The notes: generated by a model not told the origin, from the letters alone. A stretch of DNA of 64,000 nucleotides from Chloroflexota bacterium (GCA_026706485.1 JAPOYR010000011.1:558001-622000); one strand, 5' to 3'; shown: positions 9,628 to 19,056, counted from the first letter of the stretch. A program made the numbers and translations.

Positions 9628-10668
9628 ATGGGTGATTCCAAACCCCCGCCCCAAGCGCCCGCCGCAGATCGTCACGGACTCCAGGCGCCGCCTGCGTCAG
9701 CGTTCGTGGACGTGTCCATCATCATCGTCGCGGCGCGCCGGACCGCCTATCTCGACGAGGCGCTGGCGGCCATCACGCGCCTGAAACGTCCGCCTCGGGA
9801 GACGATCGTCGTTCTTGACGAGGGGCCGCCAGGCGATCTGGGTTCAACCCAGTGCATCGTGAGTGGCCCAACCGGTCCGGCGCAAAAGCGCGACATGGGG
9901 GCGGCGGCCGCCGGCGGAGCCTGGCTGGCGTTCCTCGACGACGACGCGTATCCCGCCCCCGGCTGGCTCGAAGCGTCCGCGCCCCACTTCGAGAATCCAG
10001 CTGTGTCGGCGGTCGGGGGTCCGGGCGTCACCCCGCCGAACGACGAATTCCGCGCGAAGGTATCCGGTTGGACCTACGCGTCATGGATCGTGTCCGGTCC
10101 CACCCGTTTCCGCTATGTGCCGGGTCGGCGCCGCGCCGTAGACGACTTTCCCTCGATGAATCTGATGGTGCGACGTTCGGTGTTCGAGGCCGTTGGCGGG
10201 TTCGATAGCGCCTTCTATCCGGGGGAGGACACCAAGCTGTGCCTGGAGATCGTTTGCCGCGGCGGCGGCATCGTGTATGAGCCCGGCGCGCTGGTCTATC
10301 ACCATCGGCGGCCGGTGATGCGCGGTCACCTGCGGCAGATCGCGCACTACGGGCGGCATCGCGGCTATTTCGCCCGCGTGTTTCCGGAGACATCGCGCCG
10401 ACTCCAATACTTCATCCCCAGCCTGTGGTTGCTGTGGCTGGTCATCGCCGCGCTGGCGTCCATTTGGGTTGAGCCGATTCGGTGGCTGCTGCTTGGCAGC
10501 CTCGCCATATACACCGCAGCGGTGGTGGGAAGCGCGATACACGCGACGCGCGACTCGGGCAGCGCGGGGATCGGAGCGGCCGTTGCCCCGGCGATTGTCG
10601 CCAGCCACCTCTGCTATGGCTGGCACTTCTTGGGTGGTCTGGTACGTCCGCGTCCGCCGTCGTCCTAG
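9628..10668 (+). CDS. Glycosyltransferase family 2, membrane-anchored
   Basis: 346 residues with a GT-A fold: strand VDVSIIIVAARR, the DXD-type motif in WLAFLDDDAYPAPGWL near residue 95-110, and GGFDSAFYPGEDTKLCLEI, which carries the acidic catalytic base. The C-terminus has three hydrophobic segments (SLWLLWLVIAALASIWV and following). This is the layout of processive or lipid-acceptor GT2 enzymes at the inner membrane. It is read divergently from the radical SAM gene; only 101 bases separate the two starts. A cell-surface glycan role is inferred from the cluster. Confidence 0.85.
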   Translation: MGDSKPPPQAPAADRHGLQAPPASAFVDVSIIIVAARRTAYLDEALAAITRLKRPPRETIVVLDEGPPGDLGSTQCIVSGPTGPAQKRDMGAAAAGGAWLAFLDDDAYPAPGWLEASAPHFENPAVSAVGGPGVTPPNDEFRAKVSGWTYASWIVSGPTRFRYVPGRRRAVDDFPSMNLMVRRSVFEAVGGFDSAFYPGEDTKLCLEIVCRGGGIVYEPGALVYHHRRPVMRGHLRQIAHYGRHRGYFARVFPETSRRLQYFIPSLWLLWLVIAALASIWVEPIRWLLLGSLAIYTAAVVGSAIHATRDSGSAGIGAAVAPAIVASHLCYGWHFLGGLVRPRPPSS

Positions 10669-10768
10669 CCGATTCTCCATCTGATGGGATAGGGCGAACG
10701 ATGCGGCGCATCGCAGCAGTCGCGCCCCACGGAGCCCTCGGCCCGCCGTCGCCGCGGGGGACCTCAGG

Positions 10769-11935
10769 TCACGCGTCCACGCTGGCCCGAGTTTCGGTGA
10801 GCACCAGATCGACGACGCGGCGCAGGGCCTCTTCGCGCGTGTCCCCTTCCAGCCGCCGGAGGCGATACAGATCGAGCTGCCGGTCGGCGCCGGTTCCCTC
10901 GCGGATGATGGTGCACGCGTGGCGCAGCTCGGCCTCGCAGCCAAGCGCACGGGCGTCCTCAGCCAGGTCCTCCACGAGCTCGTCCGTCAAGTCGCCGATG
11001 TCCTTCCGCCCGCCGCCCCGCTCGTCGCCAAAGAATGCAACCACGCCGTAGCGCTGGGCCAGCCAGCGGTTCTCGGCAATGATCTCGGTCGGCGGCTCCG
11101 GCGGCAGCGCGCCCTCCCGGTGCCGGCGGAGCAACCGCCGGACAAGCGACGCGTAGATGGCCACGAGGCACATTGCGTCGTCGATGCGCGTGCAGACATC
11201 GCAGATGCGCATCTCGATGGTGGGATGGGCGTGGGAGGGGCGAATGTCCCACCACAGCTCGCTGCCGTCGGTGATGAAGTCCATGCGCTGATAGTCGGCC
11301 ACCAGGCGGTCATAGTCGGCGCGCGACCACAGGGGACCGGGCAGGCTGGTGCGCGGCAGGTTGCCCACAAGGTTGAGGCGGTAGGACTTGAAGCCGGTGT
11401 CGTGGCCTCCGTTAAACGGCGAGTTGGTGGAAAGCGCGTGCAGCAGCGGCAGGTAGCGCCGCATGGCGGTCATCACGCGCACTCGCTCATCCGGGTCGCC
11501 AAATCCCGCGTGGACGTGCATGCCGCCGATCAGGAATCGCCGAACGCTCTCCTGATACGTGGTCGTGAATCGTTCGTAACGCTCGCGCGGGGTGGTGGCC
11601 TGCGCCCGCCATTCCGCGAACGGATGGGTAGAGGCGGCCATCAGCGCCGCCCCAAAGGTCTCCGCCGCCTGGATCACAACCCGGCGAGTCTCCTGCAATG
11701 CGGCGCGAACCTCGGCCACCGACGCGCACACCCGCGAGATTGCCTCGATCTGGGTGCGCAGCAGCTCCCGAGAAATCTTGTGCGGCCCGCGGTTTTCCTC
11801 GGACGCTTCGAAAATGCGAACGTCGGGGTCCACCAGCAAATCGCGCGACGCGGGATCGACGAGAAAAAACTCCTCTTCGACCCCGAGCGTGATTGCCAGG
11901 TCGTCATGGGCGTCGCCGCCGGTCCCGGAGGGCAT
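10769..11935 (-). CDS. Carboxylate-amine ligase, YbdK/glutamate-cysteine ligase 2 family
   Basis: 388 residues, close to the usual 370-390 of the family. LGVEEEFFLVDP near residue 17-28 is the family's nucleotide/metal-binding start. HPFAEW, GGMHVHAGF and WWDIRPSHAHPTIEMRICD follow in the expected order. Family members join an amino group to a glutamyl or similar carboxylate with ATP. Some have weak glutamate-cysteine ligase activity, but most have no known substrate. It lies alone between two GT2 genes and converges with the first. Family assignment is firm; substrate is open. Confidence 0.88.
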   Translation of the reverse strand: MPSGTGGDAHDDLAITLGVEEEFFLVDPASRDLLVDPDVRIFEASEENRGPHKISRELLRTQIEAISRVCASVAEVRAALQETRRVVIQAAETFGAALMAASTHPFAEWRAQATTPRERYERFTTTYQESVRRFLIGGMHVHAGFGDPDERVRVMTAMRRYLPLLHALSTNSPFNGGHDTGFKSYRLNLVGNLPRTSLPGPLWSRADYDRLVADYQRMDFITDGSELWWDIRPSHAHPTIEMRICDVCTRIDDAMCLVAIYASLVRRLLRRHREGALPPEPPTEIIAENRWLAQRYGVVAFFGDERGGGRKDIGDLTDELVEDLAEDARALGCEAELRHACTIIREGTGADRQLDLYRLRRLEGDTREEALRRVVDLVLTETRASVDA

Positions 11936-12012
11936 TGCTAGGCCGAACCCTTTGTCGCCGTCATGGCCGAGGGCTCGACGACATACCCCCTGTCCGCGGG
12001 TGCCATGAGCAA

Positions 12013-12040
12013 GCGACGCCGTCGCCGGCGACGGCGTCGC
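12013..12040. terminator. Perfect 28-bp GC palindrome, likely hairpin
   Basis: The left arm GCGACGCCGTCGCC is followed directly by its exact reverse complement, giving a perfect 28-base palindrome. It lies 21 bases beyond the stop of the GT2 gene at 12062 and upstream of the ligase gene. No T-run follows on either strand. It may be a stable 3'-end hairpin or a protein-binding site. Confidence 0.45.
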
Positions 12041-12061
12041 GGACCCGGACCGCCCACCGGA

Positions 12062-12832
12062 CTATTCAGGGTCGAACCGGCGCAGGCGGCCCGCCACCAT
12101 CAGCGTCTCGACGAACATCGTGGCGGCGGTGGTCGGTCGGATCGTGCTGGGATAGCGGTCTCGAACGATCACGGGCGCCTCGACGATGGTGCGGAACCCA
12201 AGGCGAATCGCCAGCGCCAACGCCTCGATGTCAAAGGCAAAGCCGGACGTGCGCACGTGAGGAAACACCTGCTCGACGACCGGCGCCGCATAGATCTTCA
12301 GCCCGACCTGCGTGTCGCGCACGGCGAGACCGAAGAGCAAGCGCGTGAGCTGCCGGTATCCCCAGCTATAGACGCGGCGCGCCAGCGGATATTCGACTAC
12401 GGACTGGGCGTGCAGCTTTGATCCGACCACGATGTCCGCCCCCGACTCGACGTGGAGCCGATAGGCCTCCACGAGGCACTGCGGGGGAATGTCGCCGCCG
12501 CCGTCGAGAAAGGCCCGCGAGCGCCCGGCAACCGCCAGCAGCCCGCGGCGCACGGCCTCACCCTTGCCCGCATTCCGCTCATGCACGGCGACGCGCAGCC
12601 GTTCGTGCTCAATTCGCGCGAGCGCTTCCGATGTGCCGTCCTCATCGCCGTCCACAACGACCAGCAACTCATAGCCGCAGCCAAGGCCGTCCAACGCCCG
12701 CAGAACCTCACCGACCTGGTGGCCGATGACGTCGGACTGCCGGTAGGTCGGGATCACGACCGACAGGTCGGGAAGCTCGTGAGTCGGCGTGTCGCCTGGC
12801 TCGGATGGATTGAGGGATGCCTCGGCCGTCAT
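12062..12832 (-). CDS. Glycosyltransferase family 2 (dolichyl-phosphate-sugar synthase-like)
   Basis: 256 residues from ATG 12832, chosen over an ATG 30 bases upstream because GGAG sits 5 bases before it. Motifs: LSVVIPTYRQSDVIG at the N-terminus, ELLVVVDGDEDGTSE with the first acidic site, AFLDGGGDIPP where the DXD normally lies (here DGGGD), and DTQVGLKIYAAPVVEQV, typical of dolichol-phosphate-mannose-synthase-like enzymes. These load a sugar onto a polyprenyl phosphate, the donor that GT-C-type membrane transferases such as those at 1-1576 and 5582-7744 would use. There is no C-terminal membrane helix. Function by family and context. Confidence 0.85.
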   Translation of the reverse strand: MTAEASLNPSEPGDTPTHELPDLSVVIPTYRQSDVIGHQVGEVLRALDGLGCGYELLVVVDGDEDGTSEALARIEHERLRVAVHERNAGKGEAVRRGLLAVAGRSRAFLDGGGDIPPQCLVEAYRLHVESGADIVVGSKLHAQSVVEYPLARRVYSWGYRQLTRLLFGLAVRDTQVGLKIYAAPVVEQVFPHVRTSGFAFDIEALALAIRLGFRTIVEAPVIVRDRYPSTIRPTTAATMFVETLMVAGRLRRFDPE

Positions 12833-13036
12833 CGCCACTCCTGGCCCGACCGGGGCTGCCAATGCAGCGCTGGAGGTTTCTCAAGCATCTCGCCTACCCC
12901 GAGCGGTGAATCGGGCCATGATCCGTCGGATGATACGCAACGGCCTCCATCACGGCGTTCGAGCCATTGCGCGACGAGGGGAACCCAGTGCGGGGTCATG
13001 AACGTCGATCTCCCGCCTCGTTACCGGCCCCAGACG

Positions 13037-14374
13037 CTACGGCCCCGACTGGCCGTTGGGCGCCCGAAATCGCCATAGGACGCTGCCGGCGTTGTGCATG
13101 ACGAGTCGGTCGTCGTCGATGACGTCGGCCGGCGCGGCTTCGATCTCGCGCGCCACCTGATCGGGGTCCTCGTAGCCGACGTCGAGGGCGCGGCATTCGT
13201 CGGGGGACATACCGGTGGCCAGGTGGACGTCGATACGCGGCGTTTCACGCCCGTCGATCATGGGCGCGTCACCTTTGATCAAGACGCCCAGGGTGAGCGC
13301 CAAGGGACTGACGCCATGCGGCTGCCAGGCCTCGGGATGGGCCAGCAGGAATGGCCACCCGTGGAGTCCCACCTGGCGGATCGCGCGGCCGTGCGTCGCG
13401 GAAATCTCGCGAACGCCGGGGGCGTACAGGATGAGTTCGCCGCCGTCGGCCACCGTGTCGTCGCCCCGAAAGACGCCCTTGGCGCCGGTCCAAAGCTCGG
13501 GATACATCCACGTGCCGTCGGGCAGGCGCGGCGTGGCCGCCACCGTGCGCGAGACGCGGCGGGTGGTGTAGCGGATGTTGACCTCGGCGCTGAGCGCCGC
13601 CGCCGCGCGCGTGACCTCGCGCCATCCGTCCGGCTGCACGAACACGCCGCGCGTAGATCCCGTGGCGTCGTCGACCACCAGGGCGATGGTGGTGAGGGGA
13701 ACCGGCACCTTGCTGGTCATGTCGTCGATCAGCTCGCGCACCGGGTTGTCGAGCACGCCTTGAATGGCCCGCGCGCCACGCAGGCTGCCGATGGTGTGGA
13801 GCAGGTTGATCATCTCGGGTCCCGAGACGCCGGGAAAGATCTGCTTGGCGCCTCCGGCGAAGCCCGCGCCCTCGTGCGGCTGCACGCGCGTGATCAGAAT
13901 CACGCGGTCGCAGTCGAGCAGCCGGCGGTTGATCCGCACCGGCATGTCGCTGTCGAATCCCAGCCCGGGCGCGAGATCCCCGTAGTCGCCGAAACGGGCC
14001 TGCTGTTCGGCCAGCGACACGGAGCCGATTTCGACCAGGGCGTCCGCCCGCGCCCACTCGTGGTCGAGGATGGGGACCCCGGGATAGGCCTCGGCACCGA
14101 ATACCCACTGCCGCTTGGCGGCTTCGGGCATTGAGGCGTGGGTGCCCTGCGCAATCATGACGTCCACTGCGGCGGTACGCCCCTGGAGCGCCTGCCACAC
14201 GGCCCGAAAGGTTTGGCTGACGGGGATCTTGCGGGTGTCGTCGGGCGCCAGCACCAGCACGCGGGACGCATCGAGCGGGAGCTCGGACAGCGCATCGGCG
14301 ATCACGGCCGCGGCGTCTGGGGTCGTGACGGCGGGCGACGCCTCGGCCTGGAGCACCTGGGATCGGACGTTCAT
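13037..14374 (-). CDS. larA: LarA-family nickel-pincer racemase/epimerase
   Basis: 445 residues. The residues that bind the nickel-pincer nucleotide in lactate racemase are present at matching spacing: DDTR (45-48), H79 in AQGTHASMP, H167 and K177 in an HEGAGFAGGAK stretch, and H193 (LLHTIG). K177 would be the lysine that carries the pincer cofactor. It should racemise or epimerise a 2-hydroxy acid; the LarA family covers several such substrates. ATGA overlap with pepF upstream suggests one transcript. No cofactor-synthesis genes (larB, larC, larE) are in the window, so they must be elsewhere. Confidence 0.88.
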   Translation of the reverse strand: MNVRSQVLQAEASPAVTTPDAAAVIADALSELPLDASRVLVLAPDDTRKIPVSQTFRAVWQALQGRTAAVDVMIAQGTHASMPEAAKRQWVFGAEAYPGVPILDHEWARADALVEIGSVSLAEQQARFGDYGDLAPGLGFDSDMPVRINRRLLDCDRVILITRVQPHEGAGFAGGAKQIFPGVSGPEMINLLHTIGSLRGARAIQGVLDNPVRELIDDMTSKVPVPLTTIALVVDDATGSTRGVFVQPDGWREVTRAAAALSAEVNIRYTTRRVSRTVAATPRLPDGTWMYPELWTGAKGVFRGDDTVADGGELILYAPGVREISATHGRAIRQVGLHGWPFLLAHPEAWQPHGVSPLALTLGVLIKGDAPMIDGRETPRIDVHLATGMSPDECRALDVGYEDPDQVAREIEAAPADVIDDDRLVMHNAGSVLWRFRAPNGQSGP

Positions 14375-16173
14375 GCGACGCGGGAGGCCAGCGCCTCGGC
14401 CTGAGCCACCATGTCGCCCAATATTGTCACCCCTCCCGACCAGAAGCTCGGGTCATTCAGATCGATGCCCATCGGACGGACCAATGCCTCAGGCGAAACC
14501 GAGCCGCCGCGGCTCAGCATCTCGGTGTATGCCGGCGCGAAGGCGTCCCCGCGCTCGTCGTAGACCTGGAGCAGCGCCAGGACGAGCAGTTCGCCGAATG
14601 CGTAGGCATAGACGTAGAACGGCGAGTGCACGAAGTGCGGGATGTAGCTCCACCAGGTGCGGTAGTCGTCGGTGAGGGTGACCGCGTCGCCGTGCATCGG
14701 CTCGTTGGCGTCAATCCACAGCTCGCTCAGGCGCTCCGCGGGCAGCTCCCCCTCGTCGCGGCGGGCCGCGTGGGCGGACTCCTCGAAACGGTGCATGACA
14801 ATCTGCCGGAACACGGTGGCGAAGCTGTCTTCGATTTTGCTCGCCAGCAACGACAGGCGCGCCTGGTCGGACGGCTGGGCCTCCAGCAGACGGCGAAAGA
14901 CCAGCATCTCCCCGAACACCGAGGCGGTTTCGGCGGTGGTCAAGGGCGTGTGCGCCTGCAGGTAGCCCACGTCGCGCGACAGAAACTGGTGCGCGGCATG
15001 GCCCAGTTCGTGGGCGACCGTCATGACGTCGCGGATGCGATCGGTGTAGTTGCAGAGCACGTAGGGATGGGTCTGCGTGGTCGACCCGGCGCTGAACGCT
15101 CCGCCGCGTTTGCCGAGGCGCAACTCCGCATCGATCCAGCGCTCCTCGAACGCCCGCGAGGCGATGCCGCCGAGCGTTTCCGAAAAGGCGGCGTAGCTAT
15201 CAACCACGATCTCGCGGCAGCGGTCCCACGCGTAGACGGTGTCGTCGGCCCTGATGGGTGCATAGCGGTCGTAGTCGAAGAGCTCGTCCAGTCCGAGCAG
15301 GCGCCGCTTGAGGCGGTAATACCGCTGCACGATGCCGAACCCGGCCTCGCAGGCGGCCACCAGCGCCTCGACGGCCGCCGGCTCGATCTCGTTGGCCAGG
15401 TTGCGGGCGGCGATGGGCATCGGGTAGTGCCGCAGCCGGTCGTCGATGGCGTGATCCTGCAGGCGAACGTTGAAGACGTAGGTGAGCGGATGCTGCTGGG
15501 CCGCGAGCGCGGCGGTGAGGCCGGCCGCGGCACTGCGGCGGGTGTCGCGGTTGGGGTTGTATAGCTGGGCCAGCGTTTCGGCTTCGGTCAGGGTGCGCCG
15601 CTCGCCGTCGATTTCCACCTCGCAGGTGATGCGGCTGGTGATTTCGTCGAACAGGCGCGACCACGAGCGCGACCCGGTGTTGGCCTTCTCATCCATGACC
15701 TGCTCTTCGCCTTCGGCCAGGCGATGCGGCTTGGTGCGGCGCTCGCGCTCAAGCAGATAGGCAAATCCGGCCAGCCGCGGATCGGCCATCAGCTCGGCGG
15801 CGCGGTCGTCATCGAGGTGCACCCACTCCAAGTCGAAGAAGATGAGATGGCGGCGAATCTCGGTGCTACGCGCCTGGGTGCTGTTGAGCAGTCGTCCGGC
15901 GGCCGGGTCGTCGCTGTGGGCCGCGTGCTGCAGATGCGCGAAGATCACCGGCGCGTCCATGAGCTCATAGATGTCTTCAAGCTCCTGGAGGGCCTCGCGA
16001 AGGCCGGAGGCGGACAGCTCCCCCAGTTTTCCCCGATAGCGGGTGGCGAAGTCCTGGGCGCGGGTGTCGGCGGTGTCGTGGTCGCGCTCGATGCGTGGAT
16101 CGTCGAGTCCGGCATAGAGCGCGGACAGGTCCCAGACGACGCCGTCGGCAGAACTGGATGGCGCGACGGTCAT
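14371..16173 (-). CDS. pepF: Oligoendopeptidase F (M3 family metallopeptidase)
   Basis: The start is ATG 16173 (MTVAPSSSADGVVWDL); the longer frame runs into proS and looks unnatural. That gives 600 residues, normal for M3B oligopeptidases. The zinc motif HELGH is at 388-392, with the third ligand expected in TTAETASVFGE downstream. The N-terminal helical lid (ALYAGLDDPRIERD) is typical. It is a cytoplasmic enzyme that cleaves short peptides. It is coupled to larA by an ATGA overlap, and the proS stop lies 56 bases upstream. The link between a peptidase and a hydroxy-acid racemase is unexplained. Confidence 0.93.
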   Translation of the reverse strand: MTVAPSSSADGVVWDLSALYAGLDDPRIERDHDTADTRAQDFATRYRGKLGELSASGLREALQELEDIYELMDAPVIFAHLQHAAHSDDPAAGRLLNSTQARSTEIRRHLIFFDLEWVHLDDDRAAELMADPRLAGFAYLLERERRTKPHRLAEGEEQVMDEKANTGSRSWSRLFDEITSRITCEVEIDGERRTLTEAETLAQLYNPNRDTRRSAAAGLTAALAAQQHPLTYVFNVRLQDHAIDDRLRHYPMPIAARNLANEIEPAAVEALVAACEAGFGIVQRYYRLKRRLLGLDELFDYDRYAPIRADDTVYAWDRCREIVVDSYAAFSETLGGIASRAFEERWIDAELRLGKRGGAFSAGSTTQTHPYVLCNYTDRIRDVMTVAHELGHAAHQFLSRDVGYLQAHTPLTTAETASVFGEMLVFRRLLEAQPSDQARLSLLASKIEDSFATVFRQIVMHRFEESAHAARRDEGELPAERLSELWIDANEPMHGDAVTLTDDYRTWWSYIPHFVHSPFYVYAYAFGELLVLALLQVYDERGDAFAPAYTEMLSRGGSVSPEALVRPMGIDLNDPSFWSGGVTILGDMVAQAEALASRVA

Positions 16174-16229
16174 CACAGGCCCTTCAACGGGTTGTGCGAA
16201 TTGGCCATAGCTGCTGCCTCCACCGGGAG

Positions 16230-17975
16230 CTATCCAACCGGGGCGTCCGGGCTGAGCGCGGCCAGCAGCGCCTCGTGCTCCGCCACGACCCTGGCGACCG
16301 CCTCCGCGGACGCCACCTGCTCTCGCGCATCTTGGTGCCGCATCTTGATCTCGACCGCGTCTGCCCGCACGGTGCGGCGGCTGATCGTGCACCGAATGGG
16401 AATCCCCAGGAGGTCGGCGTCGTTGAACTTGACCCCCGCGCTCTCATCACGGTCGTCGACCAGCACCGAAAGGCCCGCAGCTTCGAGATCCTGGGCCAGG
16501 CGCTCGGCGGCCTGTGTCACCTCGTCGGCCTGGCCCAGCTGCACGACGTGCACGTCATGGGGGGCCACGCTGGCCGGCCAAATGATCCCGTCTTCGTCGT
16601 GGTGGAGCTCCACGATGGCCGCCGCGAGTCGCGTGATGCCAATGCCGTAGGACCCCATCACGATAGGTTGGGGCGACCCACCCTCGGATAGGAATGTGGC
16701 ATTGAGCTTGCCGCTGTAGTAGGCGCCGAACTTGAACGTGTTGCCGATTTCGATGCCGGTGCGGAGTTCGAGGGCCGTGCCGCACCTGGGGCAAGGATCC
16801 CCGGCGGCGACATCGGCGATGTCTTCCACGAGATCAGCGTTGAAGTCGCGCGGGAAGTTCACGTTCACCAAGTGCGCGCCGGGCATATTGGCCCCGGCAA
16901 CCAGGTTGGCCGCGCACTCCACCGAGCGATCCACGACGACCAGGACCTCGTCGAGGCCCACCGGCGAGGCGTAGCCCGGCACGAGGCCGGCGGCGGTCAA
17001 TTCCTGATCGGCCGCGAGACGAATGTCGGGCGCGCCCAGCGCCCGTCGCAGCTTGGCTTCGTTGACGTCCAGATCGCCGCGAATGGCCACAAACGCGATC
17101 TGCTCGCCGGTCCAATAGAACACGGCCTTGAGCGTGCGCTGCGTCGGGATGCCGAGATAGCCCGCCACGGCCGCGATGGTCTCCTGGCCCGGGGTCTCGA
17201 CCTTCTCCATGAGAAGCGGCTCGGCGTCGTCGGGCTCGGGCGGCCGCGTGGTCGCCACTTCCTGGTTGGCCCCGTAGTCGCCGGCGGGACACACCACGAT
17301 CGTGTCCTCGCCGGCGGAGGTCAGCGCGTGAAACTCGTCCGCGTCCGAACCGCCCATCGCGCCGGCGTCCGACTCGACCACCAGCGGCTCGATTCCACAG
17401 CGGCGGAACGCGCGCACGTAGGCCGTGACGAACTGCCGATAGGTCGCGTCCAGGCTCTCCGGCGACGGGTCGAAGGTGTAGGCGTCCTTCATGGTGAACT
17501 CGCGGGTCCGCAGCAGGCCGCCGCGCGGGCGAGGTTCGTCGCGGAACTTCGTTTGAAAGTGATAGACGCTGACGGGGAGCTGGCGATAGGAGCCCACGAG
17601 TCGCGCGGCGAGGTCGAGGGCGATCTCCTCATGGGTGAGGGCCAGCACCATGTTGCGTTCGGCGCGATCCTTGAACCGCACGAGCTCGGGCCCGAGCGAG
17701 GCGAAGCGGCCGGTGCGTTCCCAAAGCGTGGACGGATGCACCACGGGCATGAGGAGCTCTTGGCAGCCGACGGCGTCCATTTCTTCGCGAACGACCTGCT
17801 CGATTCGTCGCAAGGTGCGCCAGCCCAACGGCAGATAGCTGAAAATCCCGGCGCCGAGCGGACGAATGAATGCGCCGCGCACCATGAGTCGGTGGGACGC
17901 GATGGTGGCGTCGGCAGGGTCTTCACGCAGGGTGCGACCGAAGAGCGAGGACAAGCGTTGCACGGACGGCCTCAC
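16230..17975 (-). CDS. proS: Prolyl-tRNA synthetase, bacterial type
   Basis: 581 residues, the usual length for the bacterial-type enzyme with an insertion (editing) domain. Class II motif 1 lies in GWRTLRRIEQVVREEMDAVGCQE, shown here by its key residues G, R and E. Motif 2 is FQTKFRDEPRPRGGLLRTREF, followed by MKDAYTFD; motif 3 is GSYGIGITRLAAAIVE. The insertion domain (about 225-390) contains CPRCGTA, which may bind zinc. The anticodon-binding domain is C-terminal (HDVHVVQLG onward). It charges tRNA-Pro. It is followed by pepF on the same strand. Confidence 0.95.
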   Translation of the reverse strand: MRPSVQRLSSLFGRTLREDPADATIASHRLMVRGAFIRPLGAGIFSYLPLGWRTLRRIEQVVREEMDAVGCQELLMPVVHPSTLWERTGRFASLGPELVRFKDRAERNMVLALTHEEIALDLAARLVGSYRQLPVSVYHFQTKFRDEPRPRGGLLRTREFTMKDAYTFDPSPESLDATYRQFVTAYVRAFRRCGIEPLVVESDAGAMGGSDADEFHALTSAGEDTIVVCPAGDYGANQEVATTRPPEPDDAEPLLMEKVETPGQETIAAVAGYLGIPTQRTLKAVFYWTGEQIAFVAIRGDLDVNEAKLRRALGAPDIRLAADQELTAAGLVPGYASPVGLDEVLVVVDRSVECAANLVAGANMPGAHLVNVNFPRDFNADLVEDIADVAAGDPCPRCGTALELRTGIEIGNTFKFGAYYSGKLNATFLSEGGSPQPIVMGSYGIGITRLAAAIVELHHDEDGIIWPASVAPHDVHVVQLGQADEVTQAAERLAQDLEAAGLSVLVDDRDESAGVKFNDADLLGIPIRCTISRRTVRADAVEIKMRHQDAREQVASAEAVARVVAEHEALLAALSPDAPVG

Positions 17976-18011
17976 GACGACCTCAAGCAGCCGCTCAGTG
18001 TATCGGCCAGC

Positions 18012-18695
18012 TCAGATCACGTAGTCCGGCGGGTCGCGCCGCTCGCCAAGCTGACGGATCGTTTGCCGTCGAACCGGCTCGCCGCGACGCTCCACGTAGC
18101 TGGCGCGAGGCCCGACGACCGTGGAGCCGGGGGGCACGTCTTCGGTGACGATGGCCAGCGCGCCAATGCGGCTGCCGGCGCCGATGGTGACCGGGCCGAG
18201 GATGCTGGCCCCGACGCCGATGGTCACGCCGTCCTCGACGATCGGGTGCCGCCGCTTGCCGCCGATGCCGTCGTCGCGCCACCAGCCGGTGGCGCCCAGG
18301 GTCACCTGGTGGTACAGCATGACGTCGTCGCCCACGCGCGCGGTCTCGCCAATCACCACGCCCGAGCCGTGGTCGATAAAGAAGCGGCGCCCGATTCGGG
18401 CGCCCGGATGGATTTCGATGCCGCCGGTGGCCAGTCGCGCGAACTGACTGACGGCGCGGGGCAGCACGGGCACGTCGCGCACATACAGCCAATGGGCGAT
18501 CCGGTGGAAGAAAAGCGCGTGCACGCTGGGATAGAGCAACACCTCGAGCACGTTCCTGGCGGCTGGATCCTTGTCGAGCACGACGCGCATCCACTCTGGC
18601 CCGCGGCGCTTCTTGGCCGCGACTTCCGGCGTTTCAGCCGTGCTGTCATTTCCCGGGTCGATCTTCCAACCCTCCAATACGCCAAGAGCGCCCAT
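18012..18695 (-). CDS. cysE: Serine O-acetyltransferase
   Basis: The left-handed beta-helix hexapeptide repeats and the signature [19 protein letters not shown], then [19 protein letters not shown] and LGATG, are those of cysteine-pathway serine acetyltransferases. The enzyme makes O-acetylserine for cysteine synthesis. The start is uncertain. ATG 18695 lies inside the hairpin of the upstream T-box leader, which makes it doubtful. ATG 18590 ([13 protein letters not shown]) fits the family N-terminus more closely but is a little short. The T-box implies induction when charged tRNA-Cys falls. No cysK or cysS is adjacent. Confidence 0.88.
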   Translation of the reverse strand: MGALGVLEGWKIDPGNDSTAETPEVAAKKRRGPEWMRVVLDKDPAARNVLEVLLYPSVHALFFHRIAHWLYVRDVPVLPRAVSQFARLATGGIEIHPGARIGRRFFIDHGSGVVIGETARVGDDVMLYHQVTLGATGWWRDDGIGGKRRHPIVEDGVTIGVGASILGPVTIGAGSRIGALAIVTEDVPPGSTVVGPRASYVERRGEPVRRQTIRQLGERRDPPDYVI

Positions 18696-18950
18696 CCCGA
18701 AGGACGGGCGCTCCCGTGATTCCACCTTCCTGCGCTGCGGCCTCGCGGCACGCAACCTCGGCGGGTGCCAAGGCACCCAAGCCCGCTACCGGGGGCCAAC
18801 CGGCTCGGCCTACCCACGCCATTGCTTCGGCCGAGCGGCTCACGAGGGCAATTCGCCGTCCGACGCGCACCGGCCTCGCACCGCCGCCGGCTCGCTGTCC
18901 GCGTGAAGGACGGCTACTGGTCTCGCTCAGCGCCGCACACTTGCTTGTTC
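18686..18950 (-). promoter_or_regulatory. T-box leader of cysE, probably tRNA-Cys responsive
   Basis: On the minus strand, AGGTGGAATCACGGG (18713-18727) matches the T-box antiterminator bulge. Its UGGA would pair with a tRNA 3' end UCCA; discriminator U73 is typical of tRNA-Cys. Further 5' are GACCAGTAGCC (an AGTA box), an AGCGAGCCGGCGG then GGTGCGAGGCCGG pair matching the apical loops of stem I, and GAATTGCCC with a TGC cysteine codon at 18848-18850 in the specifier region. The competing hairpin, 18686-18713, has arms GAGCGCCCGTCC and GGATGGGCGCTC around TTCG. It is followed only by TTGG, not a U-run. Confidence 0.82.
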
Positions 18951-19056
18951 CCCGTACTTACGCCGCAAAGGCGCGAATGTCAACCGTGAGGCCGCGAATA
19001 TCCGCGAATGGGCTGCGTAGAATGCTCGACATGGGCAGCTTGGCGCCGACGCAGCT

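Noticed and set aside
16174..16392. N-terminal extension of oligoendopeptidase F
   Set aside because: It overlaps the end of proS, is Arg/Gly/Ala-rich, and the ATG at 16173 begins a family-like N-terminus.
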